Shown here: in pieces, positions 18,101-27,669 of the stretch
Layout of the letters: each line of letters opens with the position of its first letter
How positions within the stretch are numbered: the first letter of the stretch is position 1
Source of the DNA: Berkelbacteria bacterium GW2011_GWA2_35_9
GTDB lineage: Bacteria; Patescibacteriota; UBA1384; GWA2-35-9
Direction of reading: 5' to 3'
NCBI GenBank assembly: GCA_000991185.1
Contig: LBRB01000005.1
Coordinates: 1 to 45,810 of the forward strand
DNA: 45,810 bases
Translations under genes and position numbers: made by a program
The notes under the pieces: model-generated
What the model saw: the letters and a program-made list of their open reading frames with translations, nothing else
What the model was told of the DNA's origin: nothing
Database searches by the model: none

Positions 18101-18206
18101 TTGTTTTCCCACTTCCAGCACCAGCAAAAATCAAAACCGGTCCTTCAGTCTGAAGCACCGCATTTGCTTGTTCTTTATTAAGCCCGTCTAGTATTGAAAT
18201 CGACAT
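15171..18206 (-). CDS. pcrA: UvrD/PcrA-family DNA helicase containing an intein and two repeat-derived insertions
   Basis: 'AGAGSGKTKTLTHRLAYLI', 'VDEYQDTNEPQY', 'CVVGDDFQ | intein | SIYSWRGANFRNIL', 'LEQNYRSTENIL', 'VTLMTLHSAKGLEF', 'EEERRLCYVGMTRAK'. Confidence 0.94.
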   Translation of the reverse strand: MSISILDGLNKEQANAVLQTEGPVLIFAGAGSGKTKTLTHRLAYLILEKKVSPFRILAVTFTNKAAQEMIKRIENLLIISNSKIQISNIKQNSNSKYQNNKLPWAGTFHSICAKILRREVDQSLLKYTNNFSIYDSDDQKQLIKRIVKDLKYDPKKFNPGLVSALISSAKSELIDSAGYKKIANDYFTRIISEIYTLYEKRLVENNAMDFDDLLINVVKLFKTTQEILDRYQNQFQYIMVDEYQDTNEPQYQLIKLLSQKTKNICVVGDDFQCFHPLTKLITQKGLKNICNITLKDNIRVASGNGSSVFKGIEKIKKYSYKGKLIRVKTKKNKILLLTPNHIVFSRLGINSNIFYVYLMFRKDKGFRVGIAKGTRITKHKPQNGLLVRGNQEKADKMWILRVCDGSAEAIYWESFFAFKYGIPTVIFFTAGRSTIMDQKQIDDLYKNIDTVEKAKILMADQYLFEEYSHWTPQATIRNSTKRINIRLALFDDRRKSILNPWGMSRLSINSSDIELKSHIEKLGIMTRKGKSSDWRTEITRLDYGEIEIILNKIVSSIRGGFNIVKTACLVEGKRMHFTPASHLRKSMKIAIIENNNIVEDEIVDIKMIDYQGFVYDLEIDKLHNYVANGVVVHNSIYSWRGANFRNILNFERDYPNAKTFKLEQNYRSTENILTGAQALIKNNRVRSEKKLWTEIKSNLPVTVLEVEDENEEIDFIIREIKALQQKLNEIVILYRTNAQSRSLEEGLIKANILYRLIGGIRFYERKEVKDIIAYLRYLVNPNDSVSMERIINTPTRGIGRKTYESFSNAKFKMQNSKSQFKIQNEKIPIKVQDFLKMIDGMREKIEFKTPAEIIDLIMYKTGYKKWLDDGTIENESRLENILELKTVASQYQTIDGFLEKVALVQDTDKINSDDQAVTLMTLHSAKGLEFETVFVVGLEEGLLPHGRSLQDESELEEERRLCYVGMTRAKNRLYLIYSRNRFIFGSFQYQSRSRFIDEISHLDGEAVEFIV
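15735..15786. repeat. AT-rich interspersed repeat coding inside pcrA
   Basis: attttgaattttaaattgtgattttgaattttgcattttgaattttgcatt; encodes NAKFKMQNSKSQFKIQNE. Confidence 0.75.
16305..17390 (-). other. Intein (362 aa) in the PcrA helicase core
   Basis: Begins Cys after VVGDDFQ (CFHPLTKLITQ), block B 'LLLTPNHIVFS', block F 'VYDLEIDKLHNYVANGVVVHN', ends His-Asn followed by Ser (+1). Confidence 0.93.
17907..17971. repeat. AT-rich interspersed repeat coding inside pcrA
   Basis: attattttgatatttggaatttgaattttgtttaatatttgaaatttgaattttggaatttgag; encodes NSKIQISNIKQNSNSKYQNN. Confidence 0.75.
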
Positions 18207-18260
18207 AGAATTAGTATAACACTCAAAATTTGTAATTAATAATTAATATCTCAGAATTAA

Positions 18261-18307
18261 GTCCCGACGATTAATAAATGTCGGGATCCCGATCGAAGCA
18301 TCGGGAA
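18261..18307. repeat. Double-hairpin palindromic repeat
   Basis: TCCCGAC...GTCGGGA then TCCCGATcgaagcATCGGGA; related to 11071-11123. Confidence 0.75.
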
Positions 18308-18338
18308 ATCTAATTTAAAATTAATAATCATTGTTTTA

Positions 18339-18428
18339 TGTCATCCTCGAGCCGGTGTGAGTATATCGAACACCGACATCGGGTATCCAGTGATTAATAC
18401 TGGATTCCGGATCAAGTCCGGGATGACA
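18339..18428. repeat. Full-length palindromic repeat TGTCATCC...GGATGACA (90 bp)
   Basis: tgtcatcctcgagccggtgtgagtatatcgaacaccgacatcgggtatccagtgattaatactggattccggatcaagtccgggatgaca. Confidence 0.85.
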
Positions 18429-18436
18429 CAGGGATC

Positions 18437-19330
18437 TTAATTCTTAACTTTATTTATCACCCTCAACTTAGCACTCCGTGCTCGTGGGTTTTGAGCAATT
18501 TCTTCCGCACTTGGTGTAATTAATTTTTCGCCTAAATATTCAAACTCACCACTTTCAACCAGTTTTCTAAAATAATTTTTAACTAAACGATCTTCAAGCG
18601 AATGAAAAGAAATTATTGCCACAATCCCGCCGGGATTAAGAATGTTTTTTATCGATTTTAGAAAATTTTCTAAATTTTTCAATTCATTGTTAACTTCAAT
18701 TCGCAATGCTTGAAAAACCAATGTGGCTGGATTAATCTTGCCTTTTCGAGTTTGGTAATTTTGTTCCAATATTTTTTTCAACTCAAGCGCCGTTTTGATC
18801 GGTCTGGCTTCAACTATTTTCTTTGCCAAACTGAATGCGCCTCTAATTTCTCCATATTTGGCTAAAATATTTCCCAACTCTTTTTCGGAATAATGGTTGA
18901 CAACGCTTCGAGCAGTCAAATTTTGCGATTCATCAAATCGCATATCCAGTTTTTCTGCATTAAACGAAAAACCTCTTTCAAGATCACCAAACTGAGCAGA
19001 ATTAACACCTAAATCCAACAATATTCCATCTGCGCCTGTTAATTGATAATTTTTTAAAACTAAATACAATTCAGCATAATTTTCTTTTTTTAGATAAATT
19101 TCACATTTAGTTTTATTTTTTTTAATATTTTCCAACGCCAAAGTCAACATTTTTAAATCTTGATCAATCCCAATAATTATGACTTTCTTTTTTTGTCTAT
19201 CAAAAGTTTTTGCCAATTCGATTGTATGCCCCGCTAATCCAACTGTTCCATCTACAAAAACCGACTTATCGGACAGATGTTTGCTAAATATTTGGCTAAT
19301 TTCTTTGGCTAATACTGGCAAGTGTTGCAT
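18437..19330 (-). CDS. rsmH: 16S rRNA (cytosine(1402)-N(4))-methyltransferase RsmH
   Basis: 'HLPVLAKEI', 'FVDGTVGLAGHTIEL', 'GILLDLGVNSAQFGDLERGFSF', 'LDMRFD', 'IISFHSLEDRLVKNYFR'. Confidence 0.95.
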   Translation of the reverse strand: MQHLPVLAKEISQIFSKHLSDKSVFVDGTVGLAGHTIELAKTFDRQKKKVIIIGIDQDLKMLTLALENIKKNKTKCEIYLKKENYAELYLVLKNYQLTGADGILLDLGVNSAQFGDLERGFSFNAEKLDMRFDESQNLTARSVVNHYSEKELGNILAKYGEIRGAFSLAKKIVEARPIKTALELKKILEQNYQTRKGKINPATLVFQALRIEVNNELKNLENFLKSIKNILNPGGIVAIISFHSLEDRLVKNYFRKLVESGEFEYLGEKLITPSAEEIAQNPRARSAKLRVINKVKN

Positions 19331-19377
19331 ATTACTTTAGTTTATCTTAATTCAGAATGGGTGTAAAATTAAGTAAG

Positions 19378-19430
19378 ACATTAGACATTAGATTTAAGAC
19401 ATTAGAATGAATAAAGAATTTAGAATAAAG
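19378..19430. repeat. AT-rich simple repeat overlapping the DUF2207 start
   Basis: gacattagacattagatttaagacattagaatgaataaagaatttagaataaag; the last part recurs at ~21971-21990 (aataagaatttagaataaag). Confidence 0.6.
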
Positions 19431-21064
19431 ATACCATATATTACAAATTTAATTTTATCTGTATCTTTGATTTTTGCTCTTTTATCTTTTATTTCACCAG
19501 ATATAATCTCGGCACGAGATTTTTCTGGCGAGTGGTATGTGAAAAATCTTGAAAGCGAGATAATCGTTAACAAAGATTCATCTTTGAACATCACCGAAAA
19601 AATCACCGCCGATTGTCCGCAATGTTTTGACAAGCACGGAATTTTTCGAACTCTCGCTACTTACTATATAACCGATAATAATAAAAAAATTAATTTGCCG
19701 ATCAAGCTGGAATCGATTACTGATTTTAAAGGCAAATCACATAAATTTGAAGCCAGCAAAGATCCATTTTCGAAAAATATTACTTGGAAAATAGGCGACG
19801 CTGGCAAAACCGTCAGTGGAGAAAATTATTATCAAATTAAATACAAAGTAAAAAATGCTGTTCGCTCAAATAATGATTTTGACGAACTGTATTGGAATGT
19901 TGTCGGAACTAGTTGGGATATTGAGATTGAAAATTCGCAAACTAAAATAATATTTCCTAACGGCATTGATCAATTAACAACTAAAATTAATCTATATTCC
20001 GGCGCTCTGCTTGAAAAAAGTAATCTTTTTGCCAATTATGAATGGGATAAAAATAGTTTAATAATTAATCAAACCCAAACCCTACCAGCCTACACCGGCA
20101 TCACCGCATCAATTACTTTTCCAAAGAATATTGTTCAGCCCTATACCCCAAGTTGGTGGGAAACAAATCAAAATAATTTTTGGTACTTTTTGCCAATAAT
20201 CGTTTTTATAATCTGTTTTTCTCTCTGGAAAAAATACGGTATTGACCCAAAAATTCGGGCTGGTCGAGTGCCAGAATTTGGACCACCCAACAATTTTAGC
20301 CCTTTATATTTAGGACTAATTCAATCCGGCTGGAGCGTTGACAACCGCTCCATTACCGCTGAAATAATCAAGGACAAAACGAACTAATAAAAGCTTTGTT
20401 TAATAGATTAGAAAACAGGAATTCAGTTATTCTATCAAGCTTAAAAAATAAATTATACCTTGAAGTACCAAAAATTCTTGATGCGGTAAAAAATGATTTA
20501 GCTCAACAAAATTTGCTTAATCAACCAATAAATAGATATATTGCTGTGCCAATTTTGTTATCAATTTTCAGTTTTAGTTTGATTTTTATAGCTATTTTCA
20601 GTTTCGGGTCACTTTTGGGCATGGGAATGTCGATGGTTGCAATGCTTTTTTCAATCTGTTTCGCTATCTTAATGCCAAGACGAACCGAAAAAAGTGAACA
20701 AATGTTGTTTAAAATTCGTGGTTTTAAATACTATATGCAAACTGCCGAAAAGTTTCGTCAAAAATTTAATGAAAAAGAAAATATTTTAGAACGCTTTTTA
20801 CCTTACGCTGTATATTTTGGAATAACTGGTTTGTGGCTTAAAAAAATGAAAGATATTTACGGCGAGCAGTATGTGAATAATTATCTACCGGCGTGGTATG
20901 TTGGGAGTTCGATGAGTAATTTTAATATTGATAATTTTACAACCAGTTTAAACAGCGTTTCTTCGGCAGTGACTAGCGCATCCGCTTCGCCTTCCAGCTC
21001 TGGGTCAGGAGGAGGTGGATTTTCCGGTGGTGGCGGAGGCGGAGGGGGAGGCGGAGGTTGGTAA
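19407..21064 (+). pseudogene. DUF2207 predicted membrane protein, split into two ORFs with apparent internal deletion
   Basis: ORF 19407..20387 ends ...GWSVDNRSITAEIIKDKTN*; the other frame resumes GQNELIKALFNRLENRN... in ORF 20396..21064, which carries the DUF2207 C-terminus with Gly-rich tail. The usual stretch after 'ITAEIIDLAVRGYL' is missing. Confidence 0.75.
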
Positions 21065-21086
21065 AAATATAATATAAAGGAAAACA

Positions 21087-21968
21087 ATGAAAACATACTT
21101 ATGGATCGTGGTAATTATTTTGGTTTTAGGTTTAGTTGGGGGAGGAGTTTATGTATTTGGATTTCGTAGTAGAAATAGTGATAACAACCCTACGAATTTA
21201 GCTAGTGAACCTTCGAATGGGACAGTGACAAAATTTATCCAAGCAGATTTTATAGATTTGGATAAAATATTTTCCGTTTCTAAATTCCGCTCCGGTAGTG
21301 GACATGACTTTTCCGGCAATGGCGAGACATGCCGGAGTATGAAGCACTACTTTGCACCAAATTGGAGTCAAGCCGGTGAGAATTTACGTCAAGCAAATAA
21401 TGGAATGCCACCAGCACCAAATGGCACAAACGACATTAATATTTATAGTCCTGTGGACGGGACGATAACTGGAATTAAAACTGAGAAATCTCCGATTGGG
21501 GAACAAATTTACATTCAACCCGATTCGCAAAAAGATTATACAATCAGACTTTTTCATGTTTACAAAAACACGGGAATCGAAAAAGGATCTAAGCTTACAG
21601 CCGGACAAAAAATTGGTGTCATAGGTCAGTATTCAACAACTGATATCGCCGTTCAAAAAGGTCGTAACAATTTTATCTCATATTTTGATGTCATGCCGGA
21701 CAGCATTTTTGCCAAATATATCGCCCGTGGGATCAAAAGCAAAAACGAGTTAATTATTTCTAAAGCCGAGCGGGATGCTAATCCCTTGCAATGCAACGGT
21801 GAAAACTTTACCAAAAACTACGACAGCGACCCCAGCTTCGGCAACTATGTATTTTTAAGCGGTTACACCGGCGACACCGCTAGTCCGTCTAGTAATTCAT
21901 CAAATCCGTCCAGCCAAAACCCAGCAGAAACTGGAGGTAACGGTATTTCTCGTGAAGGTGGTGGTTAG
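21087..21968 (+). CDS. Membrane-anchored protein with M23-like/lipoyl-like beta fold, lacking obvious zinc ligands
   Basis: N-terminal TM; 'INIYSPVDGTITGIKTEKSPIGEQIYIQPDS...IRLFHVYKNTGIEKGSKLTAGQKIGVIG'. Confidence 0.55.
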   Translation: MKTYLWIVVIILVLGLVGGGVYVFGFRSRNSDNNPTNLASEPSNGTVTKFIQADFIDLDKIFSVSKFRSGSGHDFSGNGETCRSMKHYFAPNWSQAGENLRQANNGMPPAPNGTNDINIYSPVDGTITGIKTEKSPIGEQIYIQPDSQKDYTIRLFHVYKNTGIEKGSKLTAGQKIGVIGQYSTTDIAVQKGRNNFISYFDVMPDSIFAKYIARGIKSKNELIISKAERDANPLQCNGENFTKNYDSDPSFGNYVFLSGYTGDTASPSSNSSNPSSQNPAETGGNGISREGGG

Positions 21969-22038
21969 TAAATAAGAATTTAGAATAAAGCGTTAAGGTT
22001 GAAGAATAAAGGATATAATGCTACAATAATTCAATCGT

Positions 22039-22114
22039 GGCGCCATCGTCTAGTGGACTAGGACATGAGATTCTCATTCTTAAAACCGGGGTTCAATTCC
22101 CCGTGGCGCTGCCA
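22039..22114 (+). tRNA. tRNA-Glu (anticodon CTC), CCA encoded
   Basis: GGCGCCATCGTCTAGTGGACTAGGACATGAGATTCTCATTCTTAAAACCGGGGTTCAATTCCCCGTGGCGCTGCCA; anticodon stem TGAGA/TCTTA, loop TTCTCAT; closed acceptor and T arms. Confidence 0.9.
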
Positions 22115-22118
22115 AATT

Positions 22119-22249
22119 ATTCACCAATAATTTCTATCAGCACTGCTTCGGCGAGGTTTTTTTGTCGTTTTTCTTTCATATCCTCGCTCATTAATTCAAA
22201 ATATAATTTATCTCCGGTTTGAATACTTTTAGGCAAACTAAATTGGATA
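22119..22249 (-). pseudogene. Short start-less reading frame, possible C-terminal gene remnant
   Basis: YDHIQFSLPKSIQTGDKLYFELMSEDMKEKRQKNLAEAVLIEIIGE*, bounded upstream by an in-frame stop and repeat sequence; no ATG at its N-terminus. Confidence 0.35.
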
Positions 22250-22301
22250 TGATCATATTAAATAATTTATAATCAAATTAAGAATTAAGAAACTTAGATT
22301 A

Positions 22302-22347
22302 TTAATTTTGGATTAGGTTCTTAATTCTGAGATATTAATTTTGAATT
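22302..22347. repeat. 46-bp exact repeat, copy 1
   Basis: ttaattttggattaggttcttaattctgagatattaattttgaatt; identical at 31951-31996. Confidence 0.9.
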
Positions 22348-22350
22348 TTA

Positions 22351-24375
22351 TTATATTATCAGCTTTACGATCAACAACGCCACAATGTTCAGAATTTTGA
22401 TCATCGGATTGATAGCTGGACCGGCAGTATCTTTATAAGGATCGCCGACCGTGTCGCCAGTAACTGCCGCTTTGTGCGCTTCACTTCCTTTTCCACCATA
22501 TTTGCCATCTTCAATTAATTTTTTGGCATTATCCCAAGCTGCTCCACCGGTTGTCATCGAAATAGCAATAAATATTCCAGTTACAATCGAACCAACTAAC
22601 ATGCCCCCTAAAGCTTCGGCACCGAGTAAAAATCCGACTAAAATTGGAGCTACCACTGGAATTAATGCTGGAACAATCATCTGCTTCAAAGCCGATTTAG
22701 TCACAATGTCAACTGCTTTCTGATAGTCTGGTTTAGATTCTCCAGTCATAATTCCTGGAATTGCTTTAAACTGTCTTCTCACTTCTTCAACAACTGCCGA
22801 AGCAGCTTTTCCTACCGCTTCCATTGCTTTTGCGCCAAAAAGATAGGGAAGCATTCCACCAATAAATAAGCCAATGATAACTAAATGGTTAGATAAATCA
22901 AAGCTCATTTTTTCACCCAATAAATCAATTTCTGCAGTATAAGACGCAAACAAAACTAAAGCCGCCAACCCAGCAGAAGCGATCGCAAAACCTTTGGTTA
23001 CCGCTTTGGTAGTATTGCCAACCGCATCAAGCGCATCGGTTACATTTCTCGTTTTTTGTGGCAATCCAGCCATCTCGGCTAAACCACCTGCATTGTCAGT
23101 AATTGGACCAAAAGCATCAATCGCTACCACAATTCCAGTTAATGATAACATTGCAAATGCCGCTAAAGCGACACCATACAAATCTGCCCAAAAGTAGGAT
23201 AGAAAGATACCAATCGCAATTAAAATAACTGGCAGAGCAGTTGATTTCATCGAAAGTGCCAAACCGGAAATAATATTTGTTCCGTGCCCGGTCGTTGAAG
23301 CTAATGCAATTGATTTTACTGGACCAAATTCTTTTGAAGTATAATAATCGGTCAAAGCAAAAATTCCAGCTGTCACAAGAATTCCAACTATCATTGGATA
23401 AAATATTTCTAATCTGCCGTATTCAACAATTATTTGTTGATTGCTTAAATAACTGGCAAAAAACCAAAAACCAATCGCTGAAATCAAACCCGCCACAGCT
23501 AATCCCCGGTACATTCCGCTCATAATTTTAGCTTTGCTTTTGACCGTTACGAACCAACTACCAATAATTGAACCAACAACCGCAATTGACCCTAAAAATA
23601 ATGGAATAACAATAACTTCTTCGTTGCCACCAAAAATCAGTCCACCCAAAAGCATTGTTGCCACCGCTGTTACGCCATAAGTTTCAAAAAGATCAGCTGC
23701 CATACCAGCACAATCACCAACATTATCACCAACATTATCGGCGATTGTGGCTGGATTTCGTGGATCGTCTTCCGGGATATTGGCTTCAACTTTACCAACT
23801 AAATCTGCGCCAACATCTGCCGCTTTAGTATAAATTCCTCCACCAAGACGAGCAAAAATTGAAATTAACGATCCGCCTAACCCAAAACCAATCATCGGTG
23901 CTAAATCTCGAGTAAAATAGTAAAATATTGAAACTCCAAAAAGTGCTAACCCAACCACTAACAAACCCGTAACTGAGCCTCCCTTAAAAGCTAATGCAAA
24001 TGCTTGAGGTAAACCTTTTGAAGCAATATGAGCCACTCGCAAATTGGTCCTAACTGAAATAAACATACCAGCAATACCAGCTAGGGCAGATAAAATAGCG
24101 CCAAGTAAAAAACCAATTCCGCTGATTAAACTAATCTGCCACCAAATCAGAGCAAAAACAATCAGTGCTACAATCGCTAAAGTCTGAGTTTGTCTTTTCA
24201 TATACGCATTGGCGCCAACTTGAATTGCTTGAGCAATTTCCTGTAACTTTTGACTACCCCGATCTTTTTTTAAAATCTGCCAACCTAATCCAATCCCATA
24301 TAAAATTGAGATAAGACCGGTAATTATCCCCGAATAAATTGAAAAATCTACAAAATTCATAAACAAGACCTCCAA
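22351..24375 (-). CDS. hppA: Membrane-bound proton-translocating pyrophosphatase, probably K+-independent
   Basis: '[54 protein letters not shown]'; '[16 protein letters not shown]' (Lys and Thr at the K+-independence positions). Confidence 0.95.
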   Translation of the reverse strand: MEVLFMNFVDFSIYSGIITGLISILYGIGLGWQILKKDRGSQKLQEIAQAIQVGANAYMKRQTQTLAIVALIVFALIWWQISLISGIGFLLGAILSALAGIAGMFISVRTNLRVAHIASKGLPQAFALAFKGGSVTGLLVVGLALFGVSIFYYFTRDLAPMIGFGLGGSLISIFARLGGGIYTKAADVGADLVGKVEANIPEDDPRNPATIADNVGDNVGDCAGMAADLFETYGVTAVATMLLGGLIFGGNEEVIVIPLFLGSIAVVGSIIGSWFVTVKSKAKIMSGMYRGLAVAGLISAIGFWFFASYLSNQQIIVEYGRLEIFYPMIVGILVTAGIFALTDYYTSKEFGPVKSIALASTTGHGTNIISGLALSMKSTALPVILIAIGIFLSYFWADLYGVALAAFAMLSLTGIVVAIDAFGPITDNAGGLAEMAGLPQKTRNVTDALDAVGNTTKAVTKGFAIASAGLAALVLFASYTAEIDLLGEKMSFDLSNHLVIIGLFIGGMLPYLFGAKAMEAVGKAASAVVEEVRRQFKAIPGIMTGESKPDYQKAVDIVTKSALKQMIVPALIPVVAPILVGFLLGAEALGGMLVGSIVTGIFIAISMTTGGAAWDNAKKLIEDGKYGGKGSEAHKAAVTGDTVGDPYKDTAGPAINPMIKILNIVALLIVKLII

Positions 24376-24448
24376 AAATTTAATATTTTTCTACTCTAAA
24401 TTTAGTACAAAACGAGAGAAAAGTAAAGAGAAGACAAGCAATTAAGAA

Positions 24449-24555
24449 TGTCATCCCCGATCTAGTTGGGGATCCAGTATGATAAATCCTGGATTCCCAA
24501 CGTCGAAGCACTCCGCCTGCCTACCGTCAGGCAGGTTTTCGACTTGAGAATGACA
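24449..24555. repeat. Palindromic repeat family member with nested hairpin
   Basis: tgtcatccccgatctagttggggatcc...cctgcctaccgtcaggcagg...gagaatgaca. Confidence 0.8.
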
Positions 24556-24589
24556 AAAAATAATATTTTAATTATTTGTTTTAGTTTTT

Positions 24590-24647
24590 TCCGCCATAGG
24601 CGGATCAGCCTTTGGCTGAGAGTTCTAAATTTTGAATTTTGCATTCA
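24590..24647. repeat. Hairpins CCGCCATAGGCGG / CAGCCTTTGGCTG followed by AT-rich TTTTGAATTTTGCATT repeat
   Basis: tccgccataggcggatcagcctttggctgagagttctaaattttgaattttgcattcat. Confidence 0.7.
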
Positions 24648-24660
24648 TAAACCGTGAGGT

Positions 24661-25086
24661 TTATGCTCTGTACACCCAGAATTTATTCATAATAAAGTTC
24701 CAAATAGTTGAGAAGAAAGTGGCAATCAATAATGCCATTATTTCATGGTAGCCAATTAGATCATAGAATAGATATAGTCCGCTGGCATTAATAGTTGCGC
24801 CAACGCATTGAACTATGTAAGATTTGATCAATAACTTTGCGCCTCGCAATTCTTTGCGTCGAAACGACCAACGAGAATTCATTTCGTAACTGTAATACGA
24901 TGCAACAAAAAAAGACATCACTTTAGCGACAATATGGTGGATGAAAAAATATCGAGTAAATAGAGCATAACCAAACATATCAATCACAAAAGCGGTAGCG
25001 CCAACAATCGCAAATTTAACAAATTGGCGAACAACTTTTCGCTCTTTTACTTTATTGACTTTTTCTGAGGATAATAATTTTTTCAT
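24661..25086 (-). CDS. GtrA family protein
   Basis: 'VRQFVKFAIVGATAFVIDMFGYALF', 'NFIMNKFWVYRA'; four TMs. Confidence 0.85.
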   Translation of the reverse strand: MKKLLSSEKVNKVKERKVVRQFVKFAIVGATAFVIDMFGYALFTRYFFIHHIVAKVMSFFVASYYSYEMNSRWSFRRKELRGAKLLIKSYIVQCVGATINASGLYLFYDLIGYHEIMALLIATFFSTIWNFIMNKFWVYRA

Positions 25087-26950
25087 TGCGTATAACTATT
25101 TTATAATTATCTCCGCCATTTAGATAGCCATTACTAATCGTTTGATACTCGTCGTCAGTTAATGGGTAACGACTTAATTGTGGCACCAAAACAATATATT
25201 CAGCGCCATCAACTCTAGGAAAAAGATAGATAGTATCTCGACCACTCAATATTGGAGCCAGAGTATTTTGAGCTGAAACTGATGCTTGAGCTGGAATAAT
25301 TTTAAGTGGTTCTATAATTTCTCGATCTAAAACTAATTGAGACAATCTAAAATTTTTTAATCCAATAAATGGACTGCGTAAAAATAGAGAAGTCAATAAT
25401 GAAGCCGAAAGTAAATAGACTGCACCAAAAATAATAATTTTTGGTTTTTGGTAACGCTTAAACAAATAATAAATCGATAAAATTGCGGATAAAGCTAGGA
25501 TAGCTGAAAATTGAGCTTGGTAATGAAAATTCCAATTGTACTGCACAAAACGACTCGACAAAAAATTTTCTCCAAACATCGGAAAGGCAATAATTGAAAT
25601 TGGAACCAAAATTAAACCGCCAAAAGAAATTATTATTTTAAGCAGAGTGTACAATTTCAGATCAGGATGAAAAAAAACATAAAATGTATGTAGGGGATTG
25701 GTCAATATTGATTTAGCGATTTGCGGAAATGAACTACCGAAATCTTGATAATTGTTGGCATAAATATAATTACTAGCTGAAGTTTTTGCCCATGGATAAA
25801 AATCTTGCGCATGGGCTGGAATAATAATTTTAGTCGCAAGTAAAAACCAAACTATCGAAATAATAATAGTTGCAATTGCAGTCAGTTTATAGCGTTTAAT
25901 ATTTAAATTAAATCTTAAATCTTTCCCCCAAAAATAGATAAATATTCCCAGCATAAATGCGTGAAGCGGAATGCTCTCTTTCAATCCAATCCACAATATT
26001 AAGAATAAAAAGTATTTCCATATATTATTATTTATCAAAAACCAAAACGCCCAAAGAAATAATGCCGGTGCCATATTTTCAGGGTAAAATCCAAAACTTA
26101 ATGCCATCTGCAAACCTGGATAGAGAACGAAAACCAACATTGCTGTTAGCGACAACCAATAATTTTTTGTCAATTTATTAATCACTAAATAGAGCGGAAT
26201 TATACCAGAAACAGCAATTAAAGCTTGTAAGATTAGTAAAGTGATTGGACTTTTAAATAACCAGTAAAATGGCACTAATAGCATAATCGTCGGGTGAAAA
26301 TGGTCCGCCCAAATATGAGTCACTCCTCGAATTGTGCTGTAGGGCGTAATGAAACGACTGTAATTGTAAAATACTTGATTAAAGAGACCAACATCCGAAG
26401 CCGGCGCATTAAAAGTTGTTAATGGCAAGCAAGAAATTAGCAAAAATATTAAAACACCAATAATTACTACCAGCCACCAAACAATTTTTTTAATTTTTGA
26501 TGATATTTCAATACTTGAAAAATTAATAACGCTCGTTAAATATAACGAACAGGAAAACGCTAAAATTAAAACAACTATTTCTTCACTGCCAATTATTTGT
26601 GAAAAAGAAAAAAACTGACTATCAAGCAAAAATATTAAATTACTTTTTCTAAAAATAAAATAAATAAAAATCAATAAACCAGCTTTTAATATGCGTGTCC
26701 AATTTGGGAAATTCATTGATAATTTTTTATCATTATTAAAATAGGCAATAATATTTACCCCTAGGATAATCGCTAAAACAACTAGAAAAACAATAATCTG
26801 AAAACTTGTTTTAGGGTGTGGATTATTGATTACCCAATCCATAAAATCGCCCTTATTTAAAAGAGCCATCATCCCCAAACTGAAAAAATAACCAAATATT
26901 AAATTGGTTAACCAATATTTTAAACCTAATATTTTTTCCTTATTTAACAT
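25052..26950 (-). CDS. DUF2079-like polytopic membrane protein
   Basis: 'PASDVGLFNQVFYNYSRFITPYSTIRGVTHIWADHFHPTIMLLVPFYWLF' resembles DUF2079; C-terminal soluble part. Confidence 0.75.
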   Translation of the reverse strand: MLNKEKILGLKYWLTNLIFGYFFSLGMMALLNKGDFMDWVINNPHPKTSFQIIVFLVVLAIILGVNIIAYFNNDKKLSMNFPNWTRILKAGLLIFIYFIFRKSNLIFLLDSQFFSFSQIIGSEEIVVLILAFSCSLYLTSVINFSSIEISSKIKKIVWWLVVIIGVLIFLLISCLPLTTFNAPASDVGLFNQVFYNYSRFITPYSTIRGVTHIWADHFHPTIMLLVPFYWLFKSPITLLILQALIAVSGIIPLYLVINKLTKNYWLSLTAMLVFVLYPGLQMALSFGFYPENMAPALFLWAFWFLINNNIWKYFLFLILWIGLKESIPLHAFMLGIFIYFWGKDLRFNLNIKRYKLTAIATIIISIVWFLLATKIIIPAHAQDFYPWAKTSASNYIYANNYQDFGSSFPQIAKSILTNPLHTFYVFFHPDLKLYTLLKIIISFGGLILVPISIIAFPMFGENFLSSRFVQYNWNFHYQAQFSAILALSAILSIYYLFKRYQKPKIIIFGAVYLLSASLLTSLFLRSPFIGLKNFRLSQLVLDREIIEPLKIIPAQASVSAQNTLAPILSGRDTIYLFPRVDGAEYIVLVPQLSRYPLTDDEYQTISNGYLNGGDNYKIVIRNEKIIILRKSQ

Positions 26951-27669
26951 TACAAATGCTTAAATCTTTCTAATGCTAAGCGTAAAACTATTTTGGCAGA
27001 TTTTTTCAGTTCACCGCTAATTTTTGATTCGCCAGCTCGGCGATCAAAAAACACAATTGGAAATTCGGCAATTCTGTATTTTTTTCTTTTTGCAAAATAG
27101 ACTGTTTCAACCAACATAGCATAGCCACTCGATTTAATTCCAAAATTAATAATTTCTGCTAATAATTTTCGACTAAATCGTTTAAAACCAGAAGTAACAT
27201 CGTGAGTTTTTATACCCAACATAATTCGGGTCGCTAAATTTGCTCCTCTTGAATTTAATTGCCTTTTCCAATCCCAGCCGACCACACCCCCATCCTTTAT
27301 ATAGCGAGAACCAACCAATAAATCGATCTTTTTATCCCCGTCCAACATATTTTGCAAATATTTTGGCTGGTGCGATAGATCAGCATCCATCGAAATAATA
27401 TAATCATAATTCTTCTCAAGCGCCCACTTAAAACCGGCTTCATACGCTTTACCCAGACCCTCTTTATTCATCCGATGAAGAAGATTGACTCTATTATCTT
27501 TTATTGAAAATTTTTTGACCACATCATAAGTTTTATCCGGACTATTGTCATCCACCACCAAAATATCTAAAACTTTTTCATTTGTATCTGAAATTACCAA
27601 AACCTGCGGAATTATTTCAGCAATATTTTTCCGTTCGTTATAAGTTGGAACAATAACTAAATATTTCAT
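26950..27669 (-). CDS. Polyprenol-phosphate mannosyltransferase-like GT2 (DPM1-like)
   Basis: 'VIVPTYNERKNIAEIIPQVL', 'VVDDNSPDKTYDVV', 'YIISMDADLSHQPKYLQNML', 'HDVTSGFKRFSRK'. Confidence 0.92.
   Translation of the reverse strand: MKYLVIVPTYNERKNIAEIIPQVLVISDTNEKVLDILVVDDNSPDKTYDVVKKFSIKDNRVNLLHRMNKEGLGKAYEAGFKWALEKNYDYIISMDADLSHQPKYLQNMLDGDKKIDLLVGSRYIKDGGVVGWDWKRQLNSRGANLATRIMLGIKTHDVTSGFKRFSRKLLAEIINFGIKSSGYAMLVETVYFAKRKKYRIAEFPIVFFDRRAGESKISGELKKSAKIVLRLALERFKHL

Noticed and set aside
20995-21064. Gly-rich tail (GGGGFSGGGGGGGGGGGW) as a novel feature
   Set aside because: Such Gly-rich termini are usual for DUF2207-type proteins.
20881-21096. ORF 20881..21096 (-) with proline run
   Set aside because: Antisense of the Gly-rich tail of the DUF2207 C-terminal ORF; the proline run is just the complement of glycine codons.
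22037-22222. ORF 22037..22222 (+)
   Set aside because: It overlaps the tRNA-Glu gene and has no protein-family resemblance.
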